64,000 nt of DNA from an uncultured Oscillospiraceae bacterium. GTDB lineage: Bacteria; Bacillota; Clostridia; Oscillospirales; Acutalibacteraceae. Where the stretch lies: positions 13,437 through 77,436 of the forward strand of contig URKX01000005.1 in NCBI GenBank assembly GCA_900548545.1. Direction: 5' to 3'. The position numbers and the translations under genes are program-made. Within the stretch, counting starts at the first letter, position 1, and each line of letters opens with the position of its first letter. The notes beneath the pieces were generated by a model, which did no database searches, had not been told where the DNA came from, and worked only from the letters and a program-made list of their open reading frames with translations. Below, in pieces: positions 8,477 through 16,415 of the stretch.

Positions 8477-9520
8477 ATGTCTGTGGAAAAAACGGTTTTT
8501 GGGAGGCTTCCCGATGGCCGGGAGGTCCCGGTATACACATTGAAAAACGCTGGCGGGATGACGTTGGTCACCACCCCATACGGTTGCCGGATTGTGCAGT
8601 TGTGGGTTCCTGACCGAAATGGAGTCCTCGGGGATGTAGTGTTGGGCCATCGCACTTTGGAAGAGTACTTTGGCTCTAATTTTCAAGGCGCCTTTGTGGG
8701 CCGCTATGCCAACCGTATCGGCGGCGCAGCGTTTACCTTACAGGGCAAGACTTATACCCTTTCGAAAAATGACGGGAACAATACGTTGCACGGCGGCCCG
8801 GGTGGGTACCACCAGGTACTGTGGCAGGCCCAGGTACAAGATGGGGAAGAGCCTTCTGTCACGTATACCTATCTGAGTCCGGACGGTGACGAAGGATACC
8901 CCGGAAACTTGGAGATGAAGGTCATCTATACGGTGAAAGCGGATAATACCCTGTCTTTGGAATATGAGGGTACCTGTGACCAAGCTACGCCATTTAATCC
9001 TACCAATCACGCCTTTTTCAACTTGACCGGCGATCCTTCTCGGGAAGTGGGCGGCACCTACCTGACCCTGAACGCCAAAGAAACCACCACCGTATCGGAC
9101 GATTTAATCCCCGACGGTAGGCTGGCTTCCGTGTTGGGCGGGCCGTTGGATTTCACCAGCCCCAAGAAGCTGGGGGACGATCTGTTTGCCCAGGATCACA
9201 TGATCCAGCTCAACGGTGGGTTTGACCACAATTTCTGTGTAGATGGAGAGGGCTTCCGCAAGTTTGGCGAAGCCTTTGAGCCAGAGAGCGGCCGTGTGAT
9301 GGAAGTGTGGTCCGATCTGCCAGGGGTGCAGCTTTACACCTTCAATTCTGTGGAAGGTTTAGTGGGGAAAGACGGCAACGCCATGAAGCCTCACACTGCG
9401 TTCTGCTTGGAAACACAGTTCTATCCGGACTCGGTGCATCATGAGAACTTCCCCTTTCAGTATCTGGAGCCGGGGAAGGTTTTTGCCACCAAAACGGAAT
9501 ATCGCTTTTCTGTAAAATAA
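8477..9520 (+). CDS. galM: Aldose 1-epimerase (galactose mutarotase)
   Basis: A 347-residue enzyme interconverting alpha and beta anomers of aldoses, normal length for GalM. Seen: the conserved FVGRYANRIG near residue 74, LHGGPGG around residue 105, the catalytic His in NPTNHAFFNL near residue 178, and the catalytic Glu in FCLETQFYPDS near residue 310. No signal peptide, so it is cytoplasmic. Co-transcribed with the glucokinase, which needs one anomer of its substrate; the pairing supports a role in hexose use after uptake or disaccharide breakdown. An intrinsic terminator follows directly. Confidence 0.92.
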   Translation: MSVEKTVFGRLPDGREVPVYTLKNAGGMTLVTTPYGCRIVQLWVPDRNGVLGDVVLGHRTLEEYFGSNFQGAFVGRYANRIGGAAFTLQGKTYTLSKNDGNNTLHGGPGGYHQVLWQAQVQDGEEPSVTYTYLSPDGDEGYPGNLEMKVIYTVKADNTLSLEYEGTCDQATPFNPTNHAFFNLTGDPSREVGGTYLTLNAKETTTVSDDLIPDGRLASVLGGPLDFTSPKKLGDDLFAQDHMIQLNGGFDHNFCVDGEGFRKFGEAFEPESGRVMEVWSDLPGVQLYTFNSVEGLVGKDGNAMKPHTAFCLETQFYPDSVHHENFPFQYLEPGKVFATKTEYRFSVK

Positions 9521-9529
9521 TGGATTACA

Positions 9530-9566
9530 GGGGCTGCCTGGGCGAAACCCGGGACAGGCCCCTTTT
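9530..9566 (+). terminator. Intrinsic terminator after galM
   Basis: GC-rich hairpin (GGGGC...CCTGGG paired with CCCGGG...GGCCCC) followed by TTTT, 10 nt past the galM stop. Confidence 0.7.
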
Positions 9567-9601
9567 CCAATGGATCTCATGGAAAAAAGGAGGTTTTTGC
9601 T

Positions 9602-10027
9602 TTGAAAAAAGAAAAATCCTGCGGAGCCGTGGTGTACCGGGATGGTGATGCCGGAATGGAAGTGCTGCTGATCAAGCACAAAAACGGAGGGCATTGGGCA
9701 TTCCCCAAAGGCCACGTGGAAAAAAAGGAAACAGAGGCGGAAACAGCCTTGCGGGAGATCAAGGAGGAAACCGGCTTGAAGGTGGAGTTGGACACCTCTT
9801 TCCGGGAGATAGTTGCCTATTCACCAAAGCCTGGTGTGATGAAAGATGTCATCTATTTTGCCGCTAAGGCCAAAAAAGACCATGCCCGGCCCCAGCCGGA
9901 AGAGGTGTTGGAAATCTGCTGGAAATCCCCTCAAGAGGCGTTGGGATTGGTCACCTATGCCACAGACCGCCAAGTGCTCCAGGCATTTGTAGCATATGAG
10001 GAATTAAAAGAGAACGCAAGCCTTTAA
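9602..10027 (+). CDS. Nudix hydrolase (Ap4A pyrophosphatase-like)
   Basis: A 141-residue hydrolase. Seen: the complete Nudix box beginning GHVEKKETEAETALREI and continuing with EETG at roughly residues 39-61, preceded by the WAFPKG stretch typical of diadenosine-tetraphosphate hydrolases. TTG start with AAAGGAGG six or so bases upstream; no ATG alternative fits. Single-gene unit between two terminators. Known role of the subfamily: cleaving dinucleoside polyphosphates or other nucleoside diphosphate derivatives. The exact substrate is uncertain. Confidence 0.85.
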   Translation: MKKEKSCGAVVYRDGDAGMEVLLIKHKNGGHWAFPKGHVEKKETEAETALREIKEETGLKVELDTSFREIVAYSPKPGVMKDVIYFAAKAKKDHARPQPEEVLEICWKSPQEALGLVTYATDRQVLQAFVAYEELKENASL

Positions 10028-10034
10028 ACATCAG

Positions 10035-10065
10035 AAAACTCCCCCGCTGCCAGCGGGGGAGTTTT
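10035..10065. terminator. Intrinsic terminator after the Nudix gene
   Basis: Fourteen-base-pair stem AAAACTCCCCCGCT with its complement around a 3-nt loop; T-rich on both strands. Confidence 0.85.
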
Positions 10066-10081
10066 GTTTTGCCCTGCTGGG

Positions 10082-10111
10082 TTCTATTTCCATGGCCCTG
10101 TCCATAGATAT
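10082..10111 (+). promoter_or_regulatory. Possible sigma-E promoter of the spoIIIA operon
   Basis: A CATAGATAT -10-like element at 10103-10111 with a TTCTATTT -35-like element 13 bases before it. The same CATAGATATG string stands upstream of sipL. spoIIIA is sigma-E-controlled in Bacillus; the -35 match here is weak. Confidence 0.4.
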
Positions 10112-10142
10112 GAACAACTCATGGACAAAGGAGGAGCGATCT

Positions 10143-11165
10143 ATGGAACCTTCTGGGTTTGATTACGTGGCCCGGCAAATCAGCCTATATCGGGACTTGC
10201 TGCTGGCAGTCCCTCACTGGGTAAAGACCCAGGCCTTTGACATCCATATCAGCCGGGGAATGCCCCTGTCGATTTGCGGCAGAGAGGGCACATTGTTCCC
10301 CACAAAATCCGGGGAGGTATCCCGGGCTTCGGAGCAGGGTGTGGTGGCAGGGGATGCCCAGCTGCGGGAACTTTTTTTGCAAGCCTGCGGGCATTCGGTT
10401 TTCCGCCACGAAGAAGAGCTCCGGCAGGGGTTCATATGGATGGGCGCGAACTGCCGGGTGGGGGTTTGCGGCAGCGCTGTGACAGAGAAGGGGGCTGTCC
10501 AAACCATCCGGGAGATTACCTCCTTGGTGTACCGCATCCCCAGGGATCTTCCTGGATGTGGGGACAGGCTGTTTTTGGAAGACGTGGGTTGGGAGGGAGG
10601 CGTCCTGGTGGCAGGGCCGCCTTCCAGTGGGAAAACCACCTTTTTGCGGGACGTGGCCCGTTCCCTTTCCTGGGGGCGGTTTGGCCCTAGCCATCGTGTG
10701 GCGGTAGTGGACGAGCGTGGGGAGCTGGGAGGCTTTGACCTGGGCCCTAACGCTGACTTGCTGCAAGGTTACCCGAAAGGCGCGGGGATGGAAATGGCCC
10801 TGCGTTCCCTTTCCCCAGAAGTGATCGTCTGCGATGAGCTGGGCCAGCACGACCTGGAAGCTGTTCAAAGGGTGGTGGCCTCTGGGGTGGCATTGATTGC
10901 CTCCGTCCACGGGCAAGCCGAAACGCTTTACAGCCGTCCGCTGTGCCGCGCTCTCCTGGAAACAGGAGCCTTTCAAACAGCGGTGTGCCTTGTGGGACGC
11001 CAAGCGCCTGGAGAGATCTCCGCATTCATCCCCACGGCAGGGAAGTACAAAGGGGGTGGGAAATGCTGTGGAACTGATAGGAGCAGGGCTGGTTTTGTTC
11101 AGCGGGTTGCTGGCAGGGATCTTGGCTGCGGCAAGACTGCAGCGCAGGGCACGGTTGTTGCTTGA
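10143..11165 (+). CDS. spoIIIAA: Stage III sporulation protein AA (ATPase)
   Basis: The AAA/secretion-type ATPase of the mother cell-forespore channel formed with SpoIIQ. Seen: Walker A GPPSSGKTTFLRD near residue 158, Walker B EVIVCDELGQ near residue 236, and a fold related to type II/IV secretion ATPases. The ATG at 10143 has an AGGAGG site at correct spacing; the longer frame from 10092 lacks one. At 340 residues it is longer than the Bacillus protein (about 307). The last 33 codons run inside the start of spoIIIAB, so the tail may be unconserved. First gene of an eight-gene operon with very tight spacing. Confidence 0.93.
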   Translation: MEPSGFDYVARQISLYRDLLLAVPHWVKTQAFDIHISRGMPLSICGREGTLFPTKSGEVSRASEQGVVAGDAQLRELFLQACGHSVFRHEEELRQGFIWMGANCRVGVCGSAVTEKGAVQTIREITSLVYRIPRDLPGCGDRLFLEDVGWEGGVLVAGPPSSGKTTFLRDVARSLSWGRFGPSHRVAVVDERGELGGFDLGPNADLLQGYPKGAGMEMALRSLSPEVIVCDELGQHDLEAVQRVVASGVALIASVHGQAETLYSRPLCRALLETGAFQTAVCLVGRQAPGEISAFIPTAGKYKGGGKCCGTDRSRAGFVQRVAGRDLGCGKTAAQGTVVA

Positions 11166-11547
11166 CTGGATGACGTTGCTTCAAAACTTCCAAACAGGGA
11201 TCCGCTATTCCGCAGGCAGTCTGCGGGAGTTGATCTTAGAGCGGCAGGAGTCTCGGTTTTGCCGCTTGGCGGAACGGGATGGGGAATTCCTCATAGACCC
11301 GGTGGGGGCTCTGTCCCGGGCGGGGGAGGAGCTCCTCTGGGACAGGGGTGACCGGGAGATGTATTTGGGGTTTGTAAAAGAGCTGGGCGCCACCGATGTC
11401 CAAGGGCAGTTGGAACATATCGCCATGTACCAGGGGCTTTTAGCACCGCGGCTGGAACAGGCGCAAATAGAGGCCCGGCAAAAGTCTAAAATCTCCGTGG
11501 CGCTGGGTTTGTTTGCCGGAGTGGCAATGAGCTTGCTGCTGCTCTAA
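11068..11547 (+). CDS. spoIIIAB: Stage III sporulation protein AB
   Basis: A 159-residue protein with an N-terminal membrane segment (residues 2-22) and a helical cytoplasmic domain resembling the GspF/type II secretion inner-membrane component, plus a C-terminal hydrophobic stretch. GTG start at 11068 was chosen because it aligns the membrane segment at the N terminus as in other SpoIIIAB proteins and follows AAGGGGG; GTG at 11056 is the alternative. It overlaps spoIIIAA by 98 nt in another frame, which is more than usual for this operon. Confidence 0.88.
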   Translation: MELIGAGLVLFSGLLAGILAAARLQRRARLLLDWMTLLQNFQTGIRYSAGSLRELILERQESRFCRLAERDGEFLIDPVGALSRAGEELLWDRGDREMYLGFVKELGATDVQGQLEHIAMYQGLLAPRLEQAQIEARQKSKISVALGLFAGVAMSLLLL

Positions 11548-11576
11548 ACAAGGACTGGAAAGGGAGGGACGCCCTC

Positions 11577-11771
11577 ATGGAAGTGGATCTCATTTTTCAA
11601 ATTGCCGCCGTTGGGATCATCGTTGCTGTGCTCAACCAGCTGCTTATGCGCTCCGGACGGGAGGAACAGGCCATGATGACCACCCTGGCAGGATTGATCG
11701 TGGTGTTGATGATGATTTTGCGGCAGATCGACACCTTGTTCCAAACGGTCAAGTCTATTTTCTCCCTGTAG
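11577..11771 (+). CDS. spoIIIAC: Stage III sporulation protein AC
   Basis: A 64-residue protein with two membrane helices (about residues 5-23 and 34-55), the normal size and topology of SpoIIIAC. The loop between them carries the charged RSGREEQ stretch. Ribosome site AAAGGGAGG before the ATG. Part of the membrane complex of the forespore feeding channel. SpoIIIAD follows 2 nt after the stop. Confidence 0.92.
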   Translation: MEVDLIFQIAAVGIIVAVLNQLLMRSGREEQAMMTTLAGLIVVLMMILRQIDTLFQTVKSIFSL

Positions 11772-11773
11772 CC

Positions 11774-12163
11774 ATGGAGTTTTTAGGCATTGGGATTGTG
11801 GCTTTGTGCGGGGTGTTCTTTGCCGCCTTGGTACAAAAAAGCAATAAAGAATTTGCCCTGCTGATCAGTTTGGCAGGAGCGGTCCTTTTGCTGCTTACCG
11901 TGTTGGGCAGGGCAGAGCCGCTTCTCCGCCAAATCGAGGGCCTAGCGGAACTTGGGGCCCTGGAGGGGGATGCGGTAAAGCTAGTGCTTCGGGCAGTGGG
12001 CATCACCGTGGTAGGGCAAGTGGTGGCGCGGCTGTGCAAAGACGCGGGGGAGTCCGCCCTTTCCTACACGGTAGAGCTGGCAGCCCGTACGGCTGTTTTG
12101 GCAGCGGCATTGCCTGCCATCACGAAAATACTGGATTACTTGGGGGAGATCGCCGCCCTGTAA
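11774..12163 (+). CDS. spoIIIAD: Stage III sporulation protein AD
   Basis: A 129-residue integral membrane protein with four predicted helices, matching SpoIIIAD in size. Related to SpoIIIAC in its first half (the family pair is thought to form the membrane core of the channel complex). Starts 2 nt after spoIIIAC and ends 14 nt before spoIIIAE, so it is co-translated. No unusual features. Confidence 0.92.
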   Translation: MEFLGIGIVALCGVFFAALVQKSNKEFALLISLAGAVLLLLTVLGRAEPLLRQIEGLAELGALEGDAVKLVLRAVGITVVGQVVARLCKDAGESALSYTVELAARTAVLAAALPAITKILDYLGEIAAL

Positions 12164-12177
12164 GGATGTGGGACTGT

Positions 12178-13278
12178 GTGAAAAAACGGATATTTCTGCT
12201 GTGCCTGTTGTCGGTGTGCTTGGTGTGGTGGATCCCCTGTTTTGCATCAGCAGACGAGGTTTCCAGTATTGCTGAAAAGAGCGGCGCCGGGGAGCTTTAC
12301 GGTTCTTTGGACAAAGAAACCCAAGAGTTACTCTCCCAAATGGGGGTGGAAGAGGGGCAATGGTCTGCCGGGGACGGGGAGGGGCTGTTGGAAACTGGTT
12401 CCAAGCTGCTGCGGGAAAAGCTGGCAGCCCCCCTCAAGGGGTTGGCTTCTTTGATCGGCGTGGTGGTGCTCTGCCGTCTGGCTGGAAATTTTGAAGAGGG
12501 CAGCGGCGTTTCCTTGCTGGCTGGCACGGTGGCCTGTGCCGGCGTGCTCACCGCCCCGCTCCTGGGGCTGATCCGGGCTGCGGACCAAGTGGTGCAAAGC
12601 ACCTGTGTGTTCTTGGGAGCCAGTGTGCCGGTGTACTCCGCATTGCTGGTTGCTTCGGGGAATCAAGCAGTGGGGGGCGGGTATAGCTTTTTAACATTGG
12701 CTGCTGGCAGCGCCATCCCGGTGCTCTCTTCGGCTCTTCTTGTGCCGCTGCTGCATGGTTTTCTCATGCTGGCACTTGCCTCATCCCTCTGTGGGGGAAA
12801 ATTCGACGCCCTGCTTTCCAGTTTATACAGTTTCGGGAAATGGGCGCTGGTGCTGGCAGTCACCCTGTTTTCAGGCATTCTGTCGGTGCAGACCGCGCTC
12901 AATGCCCAAGTGGATGCGGCCACGGGAAAGACTGTGAAGCTGTTGGCTTCCTCGGCCATCCCCATTGTGGGAGGTGCATTTGGGGACGCCGTGACGGCCA
13001 TTCAAAACAGTGTGCGGATCGTCAAATCCGGAGTGGGCGCCTTTGGCATTTTGGCCGCAATCTGCATCTTTGCCCCCGCTGCATTGGAGGCTGCCCTGTG
13101 GCTGGGGGTGTGCCAGCTGGGAGAAGTGGCTGCCAACCTGTTTGATATGTCCCGGCTTTCCAGTCTTTTTAAGGCTTGTGGGTCGGTGGCAAAAATGATC
13201 CTTGCAGTGCTTGCCAGCGTTTGCGTGGTGGCGGTGGTCAGTGCGGCACTGGTGGTCTTTATGAAAGGAAGCTTATGA
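12178..13278 (+). CDS. spoIIIAE: Stage III sporulation protein AE
   Basis: A 366-residue polytopic membrane protein of the SpoIIIA complex. Seen: a signal peptide (KKRIFLLCLLSVCLVWW, cleavage near CFASA), a soluble segment of about 60 residues, then roughly seven to eight membrane helices with the conserved ASSAIPIVGGAFGDAV region. The GTG at 12178 is preferred because AAGGA stands at suitable spacing and the product begins with the basic n-region; ATG at 12166 is the alternative. Its stop overlaps the spoIIIAF start (ATGA). Confidence 0.9.
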   Translation: MKKRIFLLCLLSVCLVWWIPCFASADEVSSIAEKSGAGELYGSLDKETQELLSQMGVEEGQWSAGDGEGLLETGSKLLREKLAAPLKGLASLIGVVVLCRLAGNFEEGSGVSLLAGTVACAGVLTAPLLGLIRAADQVVQSTCVFLGASVPVYSALLVASGNQAVGGGYSFLTLAAGSAIPVLSSALLVPLLHGFLMLALASSLCGGKFDALLSSLYSFGKWALVLAVTLFSGILSVQTALNAQVDAATGKTVKLLASSAIPIVGGAFGDAVTAIQNSVRIVKSGVGAFGILAAICIFAPAALEAALWLGVCQLGEVAANLFDMSRLSSLFKACGSVAKMILAVLASVCVVAVVSAALVVFMKGSL

Positions 13279-13742
13279 ACGCTGTGATGGAAAGCATCTT
13301 GACGGTGTGCCTGGTGCTCATTGTCACGGAATTGCTGCAAAAATTCTGCCCAGAGGATCAAATGACCCGCTTCGTGGGAAGTTTGGCTGTTTTAGCAGTG
13401 ATCCTTTCTGCGGTGGGTTCCCTTCTTTCTTTGGATGTGGAACTGCCCATTTCTCAAGGGCCGTCCCTTCGGCAGCAGGAAGAGCTTGCCTCCTATGTGG
13501 AAGAGCAGGTGGAACAGGCAGCTGTGGAGGATTTGGAGGCATATGTGCAGGGGCTTTTGGGAACTGTGGGGCTTCAGGCAAAAGAAATCCAGGTTTTCAC
13601 AGATAGAAAGGAGGATGGCAGCATAGTATTGACCGAGGTGGCTGCGGCGTTTCAATATCCCAGCCAGGAAGAGCAGGCGCGTGCGCTGCTTCAAAATGTC
13701 CTGGGGGAAGATGTGGCCGTTTCAGTCACTGTGGAAGGGTGA
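13275..13742 (+). CDS. spoIIIAF: Stage III sporulation protein AF
   Basis: A 155-residue protein with two N-terminal membrane helices (residues 5-20 and 31-50) and a soluble C-terminal domain of the ring-building type seen in SpoIIIAF/AG. ATG overlaps the spoIIIAE stop. Structural subunit of the channel on the mother-cell side. Typical length, no anomalies. Confidence 0.9.
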   Translation: MNAVMESILTVCLVLIVTELLQKFCPEDQMTRFVGSLAVLAVILSAVGSLLSLDVELPISQGPSLRQQEELASYVEEQVEQAAVEDLEAYVQGLLGTVGLQAKEIQVFTDRKEDGSIVLTEVAAAFQYPSQEEQARALLQNVLGEDVAVSVTVEG

Positions 13743-13761
13743 GAGTCCGGAAAGGAGAACT

Positions 13762-14301
13762 ATGGAAGCAGAAAACTGGAAACAGGCCCTGCGTAAGCGG
13801 TTCCAGCGGGAAAAGCCCTTAAAGCTGGTGGTGATCCTGGGCATCTGCGGCATTGCCCTCATCGGCCTCTCCTCCTTTTGGGAGCCGGAAAGCACCGCCG
13901 ATCCCCAGGAATCCCGGGAGGCCCCTGTGGAAACTTCCAGTGATCAATTGGAGCAGGAAATTTCCCGCCTGGTCACCGCCATCACCGGGGAGGAAGACCC
14001 CACGGTAGTGGTAACCTTGGAGGACAATGGCCGCAACCTTTACGCTTCGGATCAGCGGGAGAGTTCTGAGCAGGAGGACGGAAGGGCATCTTTGGAGCAG
14101 GAGAACACCCATGTCCTGTTGGAAGACAGCCAGGGCAGCCAATATGCCTTGACCGTGACAAAGACCCAGCCGAAAGTAAAGGGTGTGGTAGTGGTCAGCC
14201 GTATGGCAGGGGACCCCGCGGTGCAGGAAAAACTCCTGACAGCAGTGTGTACTGCGCTGGATGTTTCTACCGCGAAAGTGTGTGTCGTTGGAAGCGCGTA
14301 G
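13762..14301 (+). CDS. spoIIIAG: Stage III sporulation protein AG
   Basis: A 179-residue protein: short cytoplasmic basic N terminus, one membrane segment near residues 23-42, an acidic linker, then the ring-forming domain (ISRLVTAITG...TVVVTLEDNG...KGVVVVSRM...ALDVSTAKVCV). Known structures of SpoIIIAG form a large secretin-like ring in the intermembrane space. AAAGGAG precedes the ATG at 13762. Position and size agree with the family. Confidence 0.92.
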   Translation: MEAENWKQALRKRFQREKPLKLVVILGICGIALIGLSSFWEPESTADPQESREAPVETSSDQLEQEISRLVTAITGEEDPTVVVTLEDNGRNLYASDQRESSEQEDGRASLEQENTHVLLEDSQGSQYALTVTKTQPKVKGVVVVSRMAGDPAVQEKLLTAVCTALDVSTAKVCVVGSA

Positions 14302-14341
14302 CTTGACCAATAGAACAGTTCATTCTTTGGAGGGATTACCT

Positions 14342-14902
14342 ATGAAATTTGGAAAAAAACAGCTTGTGTTGGCATCTTTGGTGTTGGCTTTGGGAGCAGC
14401 GGTGTACCTCAATTGGCAATTTGCAGGCACTAATACCCTGCCGGTAGAGGATACTTCCTCAGAAACAAGCCAATTGGGTGCGGCGCAGCTGGTGAACAAC
14501 GCCTATGTGGAAACTGTCACGGATGATTTGCAGTCTTCCACAGAAACCGCTGCCCAAGAAGACGCCCTGGCCCAAGCCCGTGTGGACCGGCAAAGTTCAC
14601 GGGACGAGGCATTGGAACTGTTGGACAATGTGCTGGAAAGCGTGGACTCTGACAGCGCCGCCAAGCAGCAAGCAGTGGAGGAGGCCTCTGCCATTGCCCA
14701 GAATATCCTGGAGGAGTCCAACGTGGAAAGCTTGCTGCAAGCCAAAGGATACTCCCAGTGTGTTGCGTATATCACGGAAGAGGAGTGCAGCGTGGTAATG
14801 GCAGGTTCTGTGGAAGAAGCAGACACGTTGATCGTTCAGGAGATCGTGATGGAGCAAACTGGCTTGAGTGCGGATAAAATCAAAATAATCGGAACAAATT
14901 AA
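14342..14902 (+). CDS. spoIIIAH: Stage III sporulation protein AH (SpoIIQ partner)
   Basis: A 186-residue protein with an N-terminal membrane anchor at residues 6-24 (KKQLVLASLVLALGAAVYL), a long acidic linker and the YscJ/FliF-like ring domain at the C terminus that binds SpoIIQ from the forespore. GGAGG precedes the ATG at 14342. Last gene of the spoIIIA operon. The promoter of the following unit begins 2 nt after its stop. Confidence 0.92.
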   Translation: MKFGKKQLVLASLVLALGAAVYLNWQFAGTNTLPVEDTSSETSQLGAAQLVNNAYVETVTDDLQSSTETAAQEDALAQARVDRQSSRDEALELLDNVLESVDSDSAAKQQAVEEASAIAQNILEESNVESLLQAKGYSQCVAYITEEECSVVMAGSVEEADTLIVQEIVMEQTGLSADKIKIIGTN

Positions 14903-14903
14903 C

Positions 14904-14932
14904 TTGGTATTGCGTCAAGAGTGTGATATAAT
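14904..14932 (+). promoter_or_regulatory. Sigma-A promoter upstream of nusB leader
   Basis: TTGGTA (14904-14909), 17-bp spacer, TATAAT (14927-14932). Predicted start near 14939. Confidence 0.6.
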
Positions 14933-15012
14933 AGCTTCACAAACCGTCCCAATGTGCGGTTTCCCGGTGAAGCTTGAAAATGCAATCTATGTACGAAGGA
15001 TCTGCTGCAAAG
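14933..15012 (+). promoter_or_regulatory. Structured leader RNA upstream of nusB
   Basis: A long imperfect hairpin: AGCTTCAC (14933-14940) with GTGAAGCT (14967-14974), enclosing AAACCG/CGGTTT. The transcript start predicted near 14939 may trim the outer arm. Followed by about 38 unpaired-looking bases and then a terminator. Matches no riboswitch class I recognise. Confidence 0.45.
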
Positions 15013-15040
15013 GCCCACCGTGGAAACGGTGGGCTTTTTA
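15013..15040 (+). terminator. Terminator/attenuator just before nusB
   Basis: GCCCACCG/CGGTGGGC stem, 6-nt loop, TTTTT. It ends about 22 nt before the nusB ATG, leaving no room for another promoter, so nusB transcription must read through it. Confidence 0.75.
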
Positions 15041-15061
15041 TTTATTTTGGAGGTTGGCTTT

Positions 15062-15484
15062 ATGACGAGAAGGGAAGCCAGGGAACAGGCGTTTATTTTA
15101 GTGTTTGAGCAGGCAGTGCGGGAGGAACCCATGGACAGCATCCTCCACGACGCAGTGGAGGCCCGGGATCTCATCCCCAGCAGCTTTGCCGAACGGGAGG
15201 CTTTGGGTGTGGAAGAACACCGGGAAGAGGTGGATCAGGCTATTGAGAAGCACATCCGGGGGTGGAGCTTGCGCCGGCTGTCAAAGGTGACGCTGGCGCT
15301 GCTGCGTCTGGCTATCTACGAAATGCTGTGGGAGGAAAGCATTCCCGCCAGTGTGACCATTAACGAAGCAGTGGAGTTGGCAAAAATTTACGGCGGCAAG
15401 GACGACGCTCCCTACATCAACGGGGTACTGGCCTCTGTTGCCAAGTCCTCGCCCGAGAAAGCAAAGGACAAGCCCCATGAGTGA
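15062..15484 (+). CDS. nusB: Transcription antitermination factor NusB
   Basis: A 140-residue all-helical RNA-binding protein that joins NusE (S10) on boxA of rRNA leaders. Seen: the N-terminal TRREAREQAFILVFE and the C-terminal hallmark SVTINEAVELAKIYGGKDDAPYINGVL in two adjacent stretches. GGAGG stands before the ATG at 15062. The gene lies directly behind an intrinsic terminator, so its expression is probably attenuated. Its end overlaps the next gene by 8 nt. Confidence 0.93.
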   Translation: MTRREAREQAFILVFEQAVREEPMDSILHDAVEARDLIPSSFAEREALGVEEHREEVDQAIEKHIRGWSLRRLSKVTLALLRLAIYEMLWEESIPASVTINEAVELAKIYGGKDDAPYINGVLASVAKSSPEKAKDKPHE

Positions 15485-16415
15485 ACTGTTCCTGGGGATT
15501 GATACCAGCAATTACACCACTTCTTCCGCACTGTTTGACGGGGAGCGGGTGTTGGAAAACCGGAAGATGCTGCTGCCAGTGAAGCAGGGGGAAAAGGGCC
15601 TTCGCCAAAGTGATGCGGTCTTTCATCATGTGCGGCAGCTGCCCCAGGTGCTGGGCCCTATTTTGGATGGGTTGGAAGACCGCCCCAAAGCCATTGGTGT
15701 ATCCCTGGCTCCCACAACGGAAGAGGGCTCCTATATGCCATGCTTCTTGGTGGGGAAAAACACCGCTGGGCTTTTGGGGCAGGCATGGAAAGTCCCCGTG
15801 GAGGGATTCTCCCACCAGCAGGGCCACATTGCGGCAGCACTGTATTCCGCTGGGAAGCTGGAGCTTTTGGAAAAACGGTTTCTGGCCTTTCACGTTTCCG
15901 GCGGTACCACAGAGGCGCTCTTGGTCACTCCGGGGGAGAAGGGGGTGCCCCAGGTAAACCGGGTGGCCCATTCTTTGGATTTGAAAGCTGGCCAGGCAGT
16001 GGACCGTGTGGGCGTCATGTTGGGGCTTGGGTTCCCCTGCGGCCCAGAGTTGGAACGGCTGGCCTTGAAGTGGGACGAGAAGATCCAATACCGCCCGGTG
16101 CTGAAAGGCAACGATTGTTCTCTCTCTGGCATTGAGAACCAATGCAAAGCCCTGCTGGAGCGGGGAGAGCCGGTGGAAAAAATCGCGCGTCACTGTATCG
16201 AGGCCATCGCTGCTGTGTTGGACAAGATGTGCGGTGGCTTGCTGGAAGAGCTGGGGGACTTGCCGGTGGTATTTTCCGGCGGGGTGTGCTCCAACTCCTT
16301 GCTGCGGCACCGGTTGGGAGAGCGCTATCACGGGTACTTTGCGGCCCCGGAATTCTCCTCTGACAACGCTGCCGGTGCGGCTGTGTTGGCTTGGAAGAAG
16401 GGGTGTTTTTCATGA
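15477..16415 (+). CDS. Kae1/TsaD-like protein (peptidase M22 family paralogue)
   Basis: A 312-residue ASKHA-fold protein. Seen: FLGIDTSNYTTS at the start (phosphate-1 motif), SHQQGHIAAAL near residue 115 with the two metal-binding His positions of the TsaD family, HVSGGTTEALL near residue 140, and VFSGGVCSN near residue 265. It resembles TsaD but diverges enough that it is probably a paralogue and not the tRNA t6A enzyme itself. Clostridia often carry this gene between nusB and xseA. The cellular role is unproven. ATG at 15477 has AAAGGA upstream; the stop overlaps the xseA start. Confidence 0.8.
   Translation: MSELFLGIDTSNYTTSSALFDGERVLENRKMLLPVKQGEKGLRQSDAVFHHVRQLPQVLGPILDGLEDRPKAIGVSLAPTTEEGSYMPCFLVGKNTAGLLGQAWKVPVEGFSHQQGHIAAALYSAGKLELLEKRFLAFHVSGGTTEALLVTPGEKGVPQVNRVAHSLDLKAGQAVDRVGVMLGLGFPCGPELERLALKWDEKIQYRPVLKGNDCSLSGIENQCKALLERGEPVEKIARHCIEAIAAVLDKMCGGLLEELGDLPVVFSGGVCSNSLLRHRLGERYHGYFAAPEFSSDNAAGAAVLAWKKGCFS

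Noticed and set aside
10185..11003. Long minus-strand frame opposite spoIIIAA
   Set aside because: Shadow frame; spoIIIAA has Walker motifs and an operon context.
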